Source of the DNA: Pseudoscleropodium purum
Taxonomy: Eukaryota; Streptophyta; Bryopsida; Hypnales; Brachytheciaceae
Direction of reading: 5' to 3'
DNA length: 64,000 bases
Assembly: GCA_963969395.1 (NCBI GenBank)
Contig: OZ017804.1
Location: 10,168,001 to 10,232,000, forward strand
Below the pieces are notes generated by a model. That model worked only from the letters and a program-made list of their open reading frames with translations. It was not told where the DNA came from and did not search any database. How positions within the stretch are numbered: the stretch's first letter is position 1; every line of letters starts with the position of its first letter. Of the stretch, positions 25,469-43,961 are shown in pieces. A program made the position numbers and the translations under genes.

Positions 25469-25758
25469 TAAGGTAGTCCGCTCTTGAAGTGACCTTTGGT
25501 GAGGTGATTCCATTTTGGAGGAAGATAAACTTCTTTAAACAAACTTTAGTAAATTTTTGGAAGAAGAAAAATGGAATTGGAATCTAACCCAAGTCGTTTC
25601 ATATTTTTTGGACCTTTGTGGAATTAGTTACATATTTTTGAAGTTGAAATGCAATTGTCAAGAGAAGTGTCTCCCTTTTGAAATGTACATTTTTGATACA
25701 TTGAAGAAGACAAAATGTGCCTTTGTGTTATAGGTTGCTTCCAGAGCACCCTACCTTA
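25469..25758 (+). mobile_element. TAAGGTAG-family MITE, complete (290 bp)
   Basis: The left end TAAGGTAGTCCGCTCTTGAA and the inverse of the right end (TAAGGTAGGGTGCTCTGGAA) match at most positions and are followed on both sides by a (G/C)(A)ACC block. The interior carries the 'tttgtggaattagttacatatttttgaagttg' core shared with the other copies. No coding sequence. No certain target duplication. Confidence 0.7.
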
Positions 25759-26799
25759 TAAGGCCAAATTATTTTTAACTTCGTATTGATATAGTCAATG
25801 GTAGACAATGTATACAAAACATCCTATATTTGGGCTTTATATAGGAATAACATTCTGAATTCACTATAGAATTTGTCCTTCCAAATGAACTTCTAATTTT
25901 GACAAGTTCATAATTAAAATTAGATTTTTTTTAATTGTTGGGAGCACTTCTTGAAGTACTTTGTGTAGGTACAATAAAGCTCAAATTTAGACACTGGACA
26001 ATGAAAATAAACCACTTCAAAGTTATCTAGAAGACAAAAATATTATAGAGGTCTTGGCAAATTATCATTATCAAAGTAGGTTTCATTCCAATTTAAGACA
26101 AATGCTAGAACACATCAAACCCCCAAAGAATAATCTTTTATATTTTAAATAGTAGATGAACAAAAACACATTTTTCTTTCATTTGTCTAAGTATATGTAA
26201 ATTCTTGTGTTAATTCTCTTACATTTGTACTTTATGGATTTGTGCAACTTTCTATTGAAAATTTTCTATAGTTCAAGGGGGATAAGTAGGTTTAACTTTA
26301 TAAACTAACTTTTTCAATTCCAAAAATGATTTGGAGAACCACTTCAATAAATAAATAAAATAAAGAATCTAGAGAGACTATTATAATAAGAACTTAATAT
26401 TTTGAATCCGATTTTTGTCAAACTGTTGAAAAACATTGGCTAGTGCAACCCTATGGATATGATCAATGGATCAAATTCTACAACTTTAATTTGAAAATCA
26501 CCTTTAAATTATTATTTTAAATTGGCATTTTAAAAATACATGTCATGAAAATTCACCCTTAATTAATTTGGATAACTTCTCTCTATCTTTGTAGGACTTT
26601 TTAGAAAGTCAAACCTTCTAAAGACTGGGTATATTCGCCTAATATCATAGGAGACTCCTATAATATTTGTGTTGCTATTTGAAACCTTCAAGTGACTCTT
26701 CTAAACTAAATATGTAGCATTAGATGAGATTTATTTAGTCTGAAGGGTTGTAAGTTATCGAGAGTTCTTAACTAAAACGTCAAAACTCATGGTAGCTAT
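25759..26799. other. AT-rich intergenic
   Basis: No open frame above background and no clear repeat boundary. Confidence 0.5.
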
Positions 26800-26984
26800 C
26801 TAACTTGGCACAACAACTGCCACGTCATTTTATAAATATTTTTTTCAACTATTTTTTAATTTATAGAATTTAATTAATTAATTTTTTTCAAAAAACCTAG
26901 CTTGACGTTCTTTAATTGCAAGGGAAATTGTGGGGAATACAAGCTCAAAACGTCCCTCTCGCACCCCCAAAACTCTTCTAATGC
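26800..26984 (-). mobile_element. Partial CATTAGAAG-type MITE
   Basis: It has the 'acttggcacaacaactgccacgtca' core, a TTAATTAATTAATTTTTTTC stretch, and the right end 'cccccaaaactcttctaatg' finishing at 26984, as in the copies at 1041 and 11829. The left terminus could not be placed. Confidence 0.5.
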
Positions 26985-27224
26985 TTCTTGAAGCCTCTTA
27001 GCAACCCCTAGGATTTCTTGGTGCCTCCTAGAGACTTCTAGTTTTTTTAGAGGAACTTCAAGATGGAGTAATTAGATATATTAAAGTCAAGATGGAGTAA
27101 TCAGATTTACTAAAGGCAAGGTGGGAGAAACCTTAATCTAACTTATACAACTCTTGGAACTTACATTGTTATTAAGCTTGATATTACATTATTAAGAAAC
27201 ATTTTTGAGTTATTTATGGTGTAC

Positions 27225-27590
27225 ACTTTTGTCCTCTTAGATAATTGTTGGGGGGGAGGGGGGGGGGGGTTATTGAGAAGATCAATAGATAGGTATTATA
27301 CACTTACAATTTTGGTCTTTTCGAATAGTCATGGGATTTTTAAAAAGTTAATATATATTGCACACTCATAGTCTTGGTCTTCTTGGATAGTTGTGAAATT
27401 TTGGAAAAGTTGATAGATGTTGCATACTCATGCTTTTGTTTTTTTGAATAATTGTGGGGTTTGGATAAAGTTGATAGGTATTGTACACTCATAGTCTTGT
27501 TTTCTTGGGTACCGGTAGTTGTGGGGTTTATTGATTGATAGGTATTGCACATTGTCTTTTGTTCTTGTGTTACAATGGCTTGTTGTGTTT
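27225..27590 (+). repeat. Tandem array of about 62-bp units with a G-run
   Basis: About five to six units of 'cactcatagtcttg.tttcttg.atagttgtggg.tt..ataaagttgataggtattg'. The first unit contains a run of seven G, one A and twelve G (27250-27269), which could form a G-quadruplex. The minus-strand frame 27340-27600 only reflects the repeat. Confidence 0.8.
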
Positions 27591-29217
27591 CAATTGACAA
27601 TACATTTCTTTATAGTTTTAGAAATTTGGATACCTTCTTGGTTCTAAAGGAAGTTTTGTAATATTGGTCAAGAAAAAAATCAATTATATTTGATTGTACC
27701 AAATTCTGTTTTGTCTATATTGATATTTGTCCATTGAAAATTCTTCATCCATTTAGTAAAGTGTTTTCATCTACTTTATCCATCTTTCAATTGCATCAAT
27801 TTAAATATCTTCATCTACATTAATTAACTAAAAAACAACAAACCTTCCAGTATATGATCAATTGCACTATCTTTTTACAAAATCTACCTATCTAATCAAA
27901 TGCCATTATTTCTTCTATATTTAAAGTGAATTATCCTCAATAATTTATTTACCAAAATTAATAGCAGATTAGAATTTTAACAATCATTGTCATTGTGAAT
28001 TTCTTTGTTGTAGAAAGAATAGGTGTTTTGGGACATATAACAAGGATATTTTCTTAAACTTTGCCTAAGCTTCACAAAAAGATATATGATCTCAACCTTC
28101 TTATAAATATACAGAGTGTACTATTATCTTACATTGAATCCATTTGAGTCTTATTGGTAATCAAAGGTTCATTTTGCAAAGGCAATCATACAAGATAACT
28201 ACACTTAAAATCATTCGAATAAGCTTTGTGCCATAATCGATAAGCTCTAGAAAATGAACATCAATTTTTGCATATTGGTGAAGGACTATAAATCAAAATG
28301 CAAGTGATTCCATAATTTTTGGAAGCATTGTGAATTAGTTACAAAATTTCAAAGATGCAATGCATAGGAGGCTATAATTGTCATGTAGATGTTACCAAAA
28401 TCCATTTGGTGCACATTAAGAAATGAAATTAGTAGTATCAAATCATATCATACAGAATAAGTTAAAACAAAAGAAAGTGTATCTGAAATCAACCACTTGT
28501 AAGATTGTCACCTCCACAATACTATAATTAGAGACATTCACTACCCAAAATGACCCCCAACTCCACCTTACACTTGTCCTTCTAATGCTCAACATTTTGG
28601 ATATTTTCCTTGTTTATTTATTCTTTAAAAATAATGGTTGATTTTGGGTGTGGTTATTGTATTCATCAATGTAATTCTATCAATTTCATACGTGTAGGCT
28701 TTGAAATTGAAGAATATTGAGTTCATGTTGTAAAGTCAATTTATCAAGCATTTGATACAATATCCCATCAAGGTAATCTTTTCTTCCCATTTTTCTTTTT
28801 ACACTTTGTCATTCTTCAATGCATTCTCCATTATGACAATTTTCCTATTTTTGTGCCAACATACCATATTCCATATTGCAAGCTTACAAGTATTTCCAAA
28901 TTGGACAAATGTATTCTATATCTTTAGGCATTTTGTCTTCGGCTAGTGTTTTCTTGAAGTGCTAAAAATTTGAAAAGGATTTCAATTTGCACTTTATTTT
29001 ACACATTAGAGGTTGACACACTTTTTCCCCATTCTCAATATTCAAAGAATATGTACACGTCACTTTGTCCTTGAATTGTGGAGAACCCATACTTTGTAGA
29101 TTGAAAAGTTTTTTTTTCCTCTTCAAGAAGTGACTAAGAATGGATGTGAAAACCGAGAAGTTGTCAAGAAAATTAACAAGCCATGTCCATTCTCATCCTT
29201 CACATAGTGAATAGGGG
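27591..29217. other. AT-rich intergenic
   Basis: No gene recognised. A weak copy of the TAAGGTAG-family core ('gtgaattagttacaaaatttcaaagatg') lies at about 28320-28370. Confidence 0.5.
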
Positions 29218-29234
29218 AGTCACACCTTCTTTAT

Positions 29235-29500
29235 GGAGTGAAAAGAGGAGCCAACAGTTGACTCCTCTTTTTCTTTTTTATGAAACAAACATGTTCAAGA
29301 AACACATTGCACAGATTTTCCGTTAGGAAGAGAGACACACTACATGGGTTTTCCATCAAGAGGAGAGGTTGATTTCGTACAAGGTTAAGAACCTGTTGCC
29401 ACCAGGTATTGAACCCACAATCACGGTTTGGGTACCTCACCACCATCACCGTATAGCTTAGGGTCATGTCAGACCGAGTTGACTCCTCTTTTTCACTCCA
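29235..29500. repeat. Palindrome split by a SINE, with 18-bp target duplication
   Basis: AGTTGACTCCTCTTTTTC occurs identically at 29256-29273 and 29477-29494. Removing the sequence between them restores GGAGTGAAAAGAGGAGCCAAC followed directly by its near-perfect inverse, a palindrome with about 22-bp arms. So the duplication is a target-site duplication and the target was itself a hairpin. Confidence 0.85.
29274..29476 (-). mobile_element. tRNA-derived SINE
   Basis: On the minus strand the element begins CGGTCTGACATGACCC and continues with a tRNA-like head. It has a box A-like stretch (TAAGCTATACGGTGATGG) and, about 35 bases on, GGTTCAATACC (plus 29405-29415), a perfect fit to the box B pattern GGTTCRANNCC of pol III promoters. 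It ends in an A-rich tail next to the 18-bp duplication. The size is about 203 bp. It lies about 290 bases upstream of the Nudix start codon and points away from that gene. Plant SINEs of this design are mobilised by LINE enzymes. The perfect duplication implies a recent insertion. Confidence 0.8.
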
Positions 29501-29764
29501 CACCTTCTCATTCTTCATAGAATGTTAGTTCTCTGAGAAAGTATGATAACCCCTATTACCGGTATACTGTACAGCTGCGATTTTGATTGAGAGGAAGCCT
29601 GTCTCTTGAAACTCTCAGAAGCACGATTTGCAGTTACAGTTGTATGTCTGTCTTGATTCGGGAGTCTTCGCGGGGCCAGACTTGAAAATCCGTCAAACTT
29701 ACCTCAATCCGGGGTTTCGAGCTCTTGAGAGTCTTGGGCCCCGCCCTTGAGAGAGCTCCCGGCT

Positions 29765-31899
29765 ATGGTGATGAGCTCGACGTGGATGCTGCAGCAAGCC
29801 TTGCCAATCCCTGGCCGCCTTCTTCTTCCCAAATTGTCCCTCAAGAATGCTACCACCTACTACTATCTCCGCAGGGCGAATTCTCATAAAAAATTTCAAG
29901 CACCTGGCCGAACTTCGGTACGAGCTGTAGGCGTGGGTTGCTCTGTTTTCAGCGTTGTCAATAACCCTAGGGTTTTCAGTTCGGGAGTTCGAACATTGTT
30001 GTGCGCTGCTTTTTCTTCCTTCAACTCTGCCATGGCTGGCGCTTGCAGTGACCCACCGCCGATGTATCGGGCTAATGTTGGTGTCTGTCTTATCAATGAG
30101 AAGAATCAGGTTCGTCTTTTAGCTTGAAGCGTTTCTATTGCGAATTTCTGTTTTTTGAGACTCTTTGCGCCACTTGTCGGAGGTAGTTTTGTAGGTCTTG
30201 CTTAGAAGTCTTACTAGTACCTGAAGAGTGTGGGGATCATGAATGTCATCGTTATCCTTTAAAAAAAACAAGAATTCATGGTATTGAAATGACTAATTCA
30301 ATCTATTATGTTATGAGAAGTGTAATCCCGATGGGGTCATATTTATATCAGTGAAGAGCGTTGTGTGTGTCGGTCAAAAAATCAATGACTGAGAGAAAGA
30401 AAAGTTCTCATACGACCTACTCAAACCTTTTAAAATGAATATGAGGCTCAATTTGGATCCTTGAACCTTCAAGGGTTAAGAGAATGTCATATTATTCGAA
30501 TTTTGGCGGAAGGTCATATCAACCGAAACAACTTCATCGTGAGTATTTATTGCACATTTTCAGCTTCTTGAAATGACTCGGCACTATCGAAAGAACAAAT
30601 GACGAATTCAGTTAGATGCTTGCGTTTTTTGTGTTGCCAGGTTTTTGTAGCGCAGCGATTGGATGTTCCCGAAGCTTGGCAAATGCCCCAGGTATGATGA
30701 ACTTCTTCCATGCATTGTTCTGGAAATTCCTCTGGTGATCAGCTATATTTATTCTTGAAGTACATATTTTTGTGAGTTCTTTGTGAGTTACCATGGTAAG
30801 CTCATAGTTTGGGAGACAATCACATAGTGAATGTTGAGAAATGTGGGGAGCTGGTTAGTGCAGGGAGGTATAGATGGAGAAGAAGACCCTCGAGCAGCAG
30901 CTTTCAGGGAATTGAGGGAAGAGACGGGCGTTACCTCTGCAGAGTATTTGGGAGAGGTACGAGTATTTTCAAAATATTATAAGATGCAAGTCGTCATATT
31001 TCTTGCTTGGCTCAGTTTGAAATGGCCGATTTCAGGAACTCGCTTGCGTTTCAGCCTTTTCCAAAGAATCTTTTTGGCTTGTTACTACTCTGTTAAGAAT
31101 ATCAGAATGCACTCAGCATTCTGCTTCCGCTGTTAATCTTTCTCATAGCTTAATAATATCACGCTCTGCCGAAATGGTTTGCAGGTGCCTGAGTGGTTAA
31201 CGTACGACTTTCCACCCGAGGTGAAGGCAAGGCTTACTAATTTGTGGGGAACCGAGTGGAATGGACAAGCCCAGAAATGGTCAGTGTAAACTCTTGCCAA
31301 TTTTAGTCAGTTCTCAACAACATTGAAGTGTAGAAATTTGTGGAGTACACCGCCAGGCAAAAGTTGGGACTATCAAGTCGATCACGTTTGCACTGATACG
31401 GTTGCCTTTGTGCGTACCAGACGTTTAACTTGCATGTCTCATATTTGTTGTTACCTAAGAGTGCCTTTCTGTTCTGGATACTCTATCGTGTTCCTTGATT
31501 GAAATCCGCATGTCTATTCAGGTTCTTGTTCAAATTCACGGGCAACGAGACCGAGATCAATTTGCTAGGCGATGGCTCTGAAAACCCTGAATTTTCTGAG
31601 TGGAAGTGGGTGCCAGTTGAAGAAGTCATCAAAAATGTATGGCTGCTTACTAGTAATCTTCATACTAGTGCTTCGATGCTTCTGCTTACTGCCTCCCATT
31701 TACTAGATTTGAGTTGCAGCTTCGGATGTTGTTCAGGCATAATTTTGTGATTGCTCATGATTGTTAGAATACTGACAAAGTACATCAGCACAGTATGTTT
31801 CTGGCCTTCTCATGTGACAAGAGGTGTATTCAGGCTGTGGAATTCAAGAAACAAGTGTACGAACGGGCTTTCGAACATCTGATCAAGCTGATGAAGTGA
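29765..31899 (+). CDS. Nudix hydrolase, RppH/NUDX26-27-like, plastid-targeted form likely
   Basis: Six exons: 29765-30109, 30641-30691, 30864-30956, 31185-31279, 31522-31636, 31834-31899, all GT-AG, giving 254 aa. The Nudix box GX5EX7REUXEEXGU is intact at residues 133-155 (GGIDGEEDPRAAAFRELREE then TGV), giving the metal-binding glutamates. Flanking blocks YRANVGVCLIN, VFVAQRLDVPEAWQMPQGG and EVPEWLTYDFPPEV are those of bacterial RppH and plant NUDX25/26/27. These hydrolyse diadenosine polyphosphates and related 5'-phosphorylated nucleotides. The first roughly 90 residues are rich in S, T, R and hydrophobics without acidic residues, fitting an organelle transit peptide. The start is ATG 29765. 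A second in-frame ATG at 30032 in a GCCATGG context opens the conserved core and could give a cytosolic form. Confidence 0.93.
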
Positions 31900-34800
31900 T
31901 GTTGCGTTTGCGAATACGCTCCCCGGAGGCCTGGTGATCGAGCTCGTGCCAGAATTTGAATACAGTCAAGGAACTCTGATTATGAGTTCTTTAATTTTAT
32001 CTATCTTGCTTCATGGAATATCTGGGCACACAATTATCTTGAACCTAAGGAACTTCACGATTGGGTGAGCTCATGCTCAATACTAGTAACTCATTTAAGT
32101 GCAGGCATCATGTTCTTGAGTCAATGTTCAAGCACCGTGTAACAGAGCAATCTGCCACACTTACGAATTTCATTTCTTAAGAGGTAGTTTTTATCAAAGG
32201 AACCAAACTGGAAAAATGTTTTAAGATTGTTGATACCCAGGAAAGTCTTTTCCACGGAGGAAATGTTTGATATTCATGTCAATGACCTCTCTAGCAATGC
32301 CTTTAGAATGTGCACAAGTTTTGTGTGCAAGTTCTCTAAACAAGTTCTTCTCTAAGATCAAATTATACATCTTTATTCATGAGATTGAGTGAGTATTAAT
32401 TGATTGCACTTTTGATGTCTCGAGAGAAGAGACCAAGGGTCACTTACACTATGTCCCAAGTCTCATTAAATTGTCAAAATTTGGTTGGTTGAGAGCTAAG
32501 AATTGAGACTTGGGGCTTTATGCTATGTATTTGGTTTTAGTGATCTATAAACCAATCTTGATGAAGGCCTTGTGACAAGAATATAGGAAATTTGGAGCCT
32601 TTTTTACTATATTTTGTCAAATTCATCTAGTGAGGGTTTAAGATTTATCAATGAAATTATATTATAGGAAATTATGAAACACAAATAGAAAAACATAGTT
32701 AAAGATAGTGTAAAATTGACATCTTTTTCTTACAAAACATTGCCATATGAATGACATGGTTAGAAGGTGAAAATTTTATCTTGTCCCTAAATGGCTAAAG
32801 GTAAGTGCATTTGATTTTGATCTTTTTATAAAATCAATTCCTATAGATTTTTATTTAAAATATACTCCCTCTATTTATGAGACTTTAGGATTGTTTTTAG
32901 TTTTTAATTTTTGCTTTTTGCTTTTCATATGATGTTCTAGAAATGCATAAGAAAGAAATCTAGAATATTCTTTTGACTTATAACAATATCCAATATAAAA
33001 TAATTAAACAATTTAATAATAGAAACAATTAGTTCAATTGCTTCTTTAGACATCTTTTGGTGTAGATATTTTACTACATTATAGAAAATTGGGACGAAGA
33101 TAATGAATTGGAAGGTTATCAATAATTGATAAGAACAAGTGGCTACCATTCCAAAGGAATGATGAGGGAGATTGAAGAATCTTATTTTTTCATTTGATCA
33201 TACTTCTTGTATTCTATATAATACATTTGAGATGATAAGGGATTGAAGAAGCTAGTACTTGAAAATCCATGAAATCAAAAAATGAATGAATTTTTATTTA
33301 TTGTCTGTACCTATAGAGAAAGACCAAGTAATGGTACATAATTGTTTTAAAAATTCAAGGGTACACATTTGAATGAAAATGATGCCTATCAATCCAAAGA
33401 ATTAATTTTCTTTATTAGCATAAATTCAAGTCCCAAATTTTAGGAAATTGTGTTACATTCACATTCAATGGATTAGAAATAACATATTTATTGTCCATAA
33501 CATAAATCATTGAAAACAATTGCGGCAATGATGTATTGGTCTTGGACTTCATTTAAAAAATAGATACCAAACAAAACTCTCTAATAGTCTTGTATTCAAC
33601 ATGATTATGTGAACACTATAGAAATAGTGTCTCTAGTCATGTGCATTGAAAGCATACAAATAATATGGAATACCAATAATTTGGACCAAGGTGGAAGTAA
33701 AACCATTCATACAAAAAACCTAGAAGTTGATAACTCAACCCAATTTTGGACCTCATTAAAGCATAATAATTTAGTTTCTTCCAAAAAAAATTTAACTAAT
33801 TTAATGAGGAAAATTAAAATTTCTTTTTAGTTCAAAAATCTATTTGTGATTTTAATCCTCCATTCAAAAGTCTTAGACAAAGTTTAGAGAGGGATACAAA
33901 GGTTCATTTTCATTTTTTTCTTTTAAAAGTTTGTCTATAACTTTGAGGCAACAAACATGTGTCAAAAAATTCTTAATTTGTGTTTATATTACATCATTAC
34001 ATAATTGAATACATGAAAATGCAAAATTAACACATGGCATTGAAACAAATATAGACGTGATGTGGACAAGGTGGTGTTGGGAGTGTGTTATATTTTTGTT
34101 CATTGTGTATCATTTTAGCCTTTATAAATGCATTGGCTTCATTATTCACTATTCCAATCAAATCACATTGAAAACTAGTTAAATAACAATGTTTACAATA
34201 TGAACAGACAAACTAGTACTTACACCTTGTAAATCTTGTAACATGTGGTTTTGGAAATAGTAAACTTTTTAAAATGATCAAATAACTTTTTGAATTGATT
34301 TTTTTTAACATCAAAGTTTGTGAATGGAAAACTCTAGATCCAAGAATTATACAAAACAAATTATATAAAATCATTTTGATTGAATGTACTTCCTTCTAGT
34401 TGTTTAGTATTTTAGTTAGGTAGGCTAGGTCTTGTGCATATATTGGTTCTTATATTATTATGTGATAATGGTTCAAGCAATGAATTAAAAATGTAAAGGT
34501 GTGGTGTCTAATAAAAATGAAATTTATATTATAGACAATAGTAGATATAAGGATCTAATATTACAAAAAATTGTTGTTTATATCTTATAGACTTGTGAAT
34601 GTGATTACAAGAACAATGTCATTCTAAAATTATTGGATATAGTTTTTATATTGTTTTTTTTTCAATGTTATGATTTTCAATAGTAGTTAGAAGATTTTTT
34701 GTTTATATCTTATAGGATTTAAAGGTATTGGTGATAGATTTTTGGAATTCTTCTTCTCTAGCTTCTCACTTCCCACTTTCCACTCATTTTTTTGTTTTGT

Positions 34801-36394
34801 TTTGAAAGTTTCAACCAATACAATCTTCTTGCTCTAAGCTCAATGTTTCATCAAAATTTTGTAACTATTGGCATAATGTTTCACCATGGTTTTGTAGTTT
34901 GGATGATAGATCTTTGCTCTCATGTCATTTTACATTGTTATTGCTAATGACAAAACTCTAATGTGCGATTAATAGCAATAATAGTGTAAAATATAGTGCC
35001 AAAACTCTAATGTGTAAAATATAGTGACAAAATATTTCTATGTAGTATGATGTTTCAATATATTTTGTAATAATCACCTTGGTGTTTTAGTATTATTTTA
35101 TTGGTTGATTATTGGCACAACCTCTCTTTTAGTTTTCATTTTTTTCACTTCACTTTTTCTTTAATAGACACTCTCATTTTTGTCTTAATTGATTCAATGT
35201 TTTATTAGATTTTTTTTATTTTTGTAAATTTTGCTAGCACCTTTCTTCTCCCATCTATTATTTCACATTTCCTTTGTGTATGTATATTATGTGCATACAA
35301 CACAATATAAAAAAAATTCATGTCTTGTGATAATTACATATATAATGAAATATGCAATTCTAAAAAAAATTATTTTTGTATGAATTTGGAATTCACAAAG
35401 TCATGATTTTGCACTCTATTTACAACAATATGTAAATCTTTCTACTATGTATAGATATGCAATTGTACACAATAATCTTTTACCATTTCAACTTTGATTA
35501 TAGTGTTGATTTTAAACTAATAATTTTGTGGTGTATAAAGTTTAGTATGTTGTAATTTCATCAAGCTTGTGTCATTCAAGTTAGAAGTTTGATAAGGAAC
35601 CTAGAACTTCATAGATTTAGGAATTTGTAGATATAGAATTCTACATATCTAGTGCTTCATAGATTTAGAGCTTCATAGATTTAGAAGTTTACGTAGAGTT
35701 CAAATCCATTATAGATTTAGATTTCTTTACAAAATGGTAAAACTTCATTGATTTGAAATTAATATTTCATAGATTCAAAATTCTTCAAATGTATAAATTT
35801 TGACATGATTTTGAAGATGCCAATATTTAATGGTACATTTTGCAATCTTTTACACTATTGAAATCCCTCAAAATGTAGACTTCAAGTTTGTCATGTGAAT
35901 TGTATTTTTAGAAATTATCATTATAATTGTACATTTGAAAATCTTTGATTGACTGTACCTTACAAATTTTTAAGCAAGAGACACCATACATTGCCACATC
36001 ATTATCTACGTCAAATTTCAAAATATGATGTAGCATATGTATAAAGATGTAAAATCTGCACGGTACAAATTAACACATTTGTGTTATCAAGTGTGTGATT
36101 GAGCCATGTGAAACAACCAAACTTTTTAATATACATTTGCAATAGTAGCTGCTATTTTACACATCAAGTTCTCTACTAGTGATTGTAGCTTTGTGCATGC
36201 AACTAGTAATCAAATGAATCAAGTTTCCTCATTGGAAGAGCAATGGCATTACCAAAATGTGTTTTTTTTCACTGATTACTTGCTTCATATTAGTGAATAA
36301 TCAACTTCAGTTTTTTGCACAAACAATAAAGACACATGACAATATAGTGATATATTTCAATTACTTAGAGGAGTGCATAATGTGATCTTCATAA
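31900..36394. other. AT-rich intergenic
   Basis: The first few hundred bases are presumably the Nudix 3' UTR. Beyond that no gene is recognised. 'tactccctctatttatgagac' at 32866 resembles a Stowaway MITE end, but no inverse partner was found. Phrases built on 'catagatttagaa' repeat at 35600-35780. Confidence 0.5.
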
Positions 36395-36575
36395 GGGGGA
36401 TTTGTGGATTAACCATCTTCTTCTTTTAAAAAGTCAATAATACCATAATGAAAGAATTTGCAATAATATTCATTGAAAATGTACATAAAAAAAAATTGGA
36501 TGAAAAAACATTTCTTTCCATCCTATCTGAATTCAGTCTCATATGAAATCATCCATCGGACTTAGTGTCCGCAGC
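36395..36575 (+). repeat. Dispersed copy of the foldback right arm
   Basis: 'tcttcttttaaaaagtcaataat', 'taatgaaagaatttgcaata' and 'aaaaaattggatga..a' match 11530-11640 in the same order. The copy stops where the GC-rich MCM3 promoter begins. Confidence 0.65.
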
Positions 36576-36698
36576 AACCTTTAGAGGGTTAAGGCCCTGT
36601 GGAAATTGGTGACGCAATATCGTCACCGACGATTAAACGGATGAAATCGACAAATGGATGAAGAGGTGGTCACGATGAATGTCCCAGCTGGACTCAGG

Positions 36699-36730
36699 TT
36701 TGGCGCCAAAAATTCGCGTTCGCGCCGAAA
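36699..36730 (+). promoter_or_regulatory. Paired E2F sites of the MCM3 promoter
   Basis: TTTGGCGCCAAA at 36699-36710 is a perfect palindromic E2F site, and TTCGCGCCGAAA at 36719-36730 is a second site 20 bases on. They lie about 250-280 bases upstream of the MCM3 ATG. E2F/DP control of pre-replication complex genes at G1/S is well established in plants, so these are very likely the cell-cycle elements of this gene. Confidence 0.8.
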
Positions 36731-36979
36731 CGCACCCGAACGGGAGAGAGACGCCATAGCCCAGGCAGGCCGCATTCAAGTCCCTGTCCGTTGCAGGTGT
36801 TTCTGGCGTCGGATTCTTCCCCCGGCTAGGCTTTTTTGCGGTTTAGGGATTCAAGCTCATGTGCCGAAATCACTGAAATGCAGCAATCGTCTTCACCGGG
36901 AGCTTGAACACTTGCAGCATTCTGGTCGAAAGGGTTTTAAGAAGAGCAAGCTATTCAAAGGATTCTCTCTCCCTTAGCC

Positions 36980-43961
<6,982 letters not shown>

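Noticed and set aside
27340..27600. 86-codon minus-strand frame
   Set aside because: It reflects the 62-bp tandem array.
29405..29476. Functional tRNA gene
   Set aside because: Only a box A-like stretch and box B are kept; the acceptor stem does not pair and the unit is bounded by a target duplication and an A-rich tail, so it is a SINE head.
29231..29518. 95-codon minus-strand frame
   Set aside because: It is read through the tRNA-like SINE and both target duplications; it is not a gene.
32866..32890. Stowaway-like MITE end CTCCCTCTATTTATGAGAC
   Set aside because: No inverted partner or TA duplication found within 1 kb; one end alone is not enough.
36654..36977. 107-codon plus-strand frame just upstream of MCM3
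   Set aside because: It lies in the promoter and leader, overlaps the E2F sites, stops just before the MCM3 ATG, is not in frame continuity with MCM3, and has no recognisable domain.
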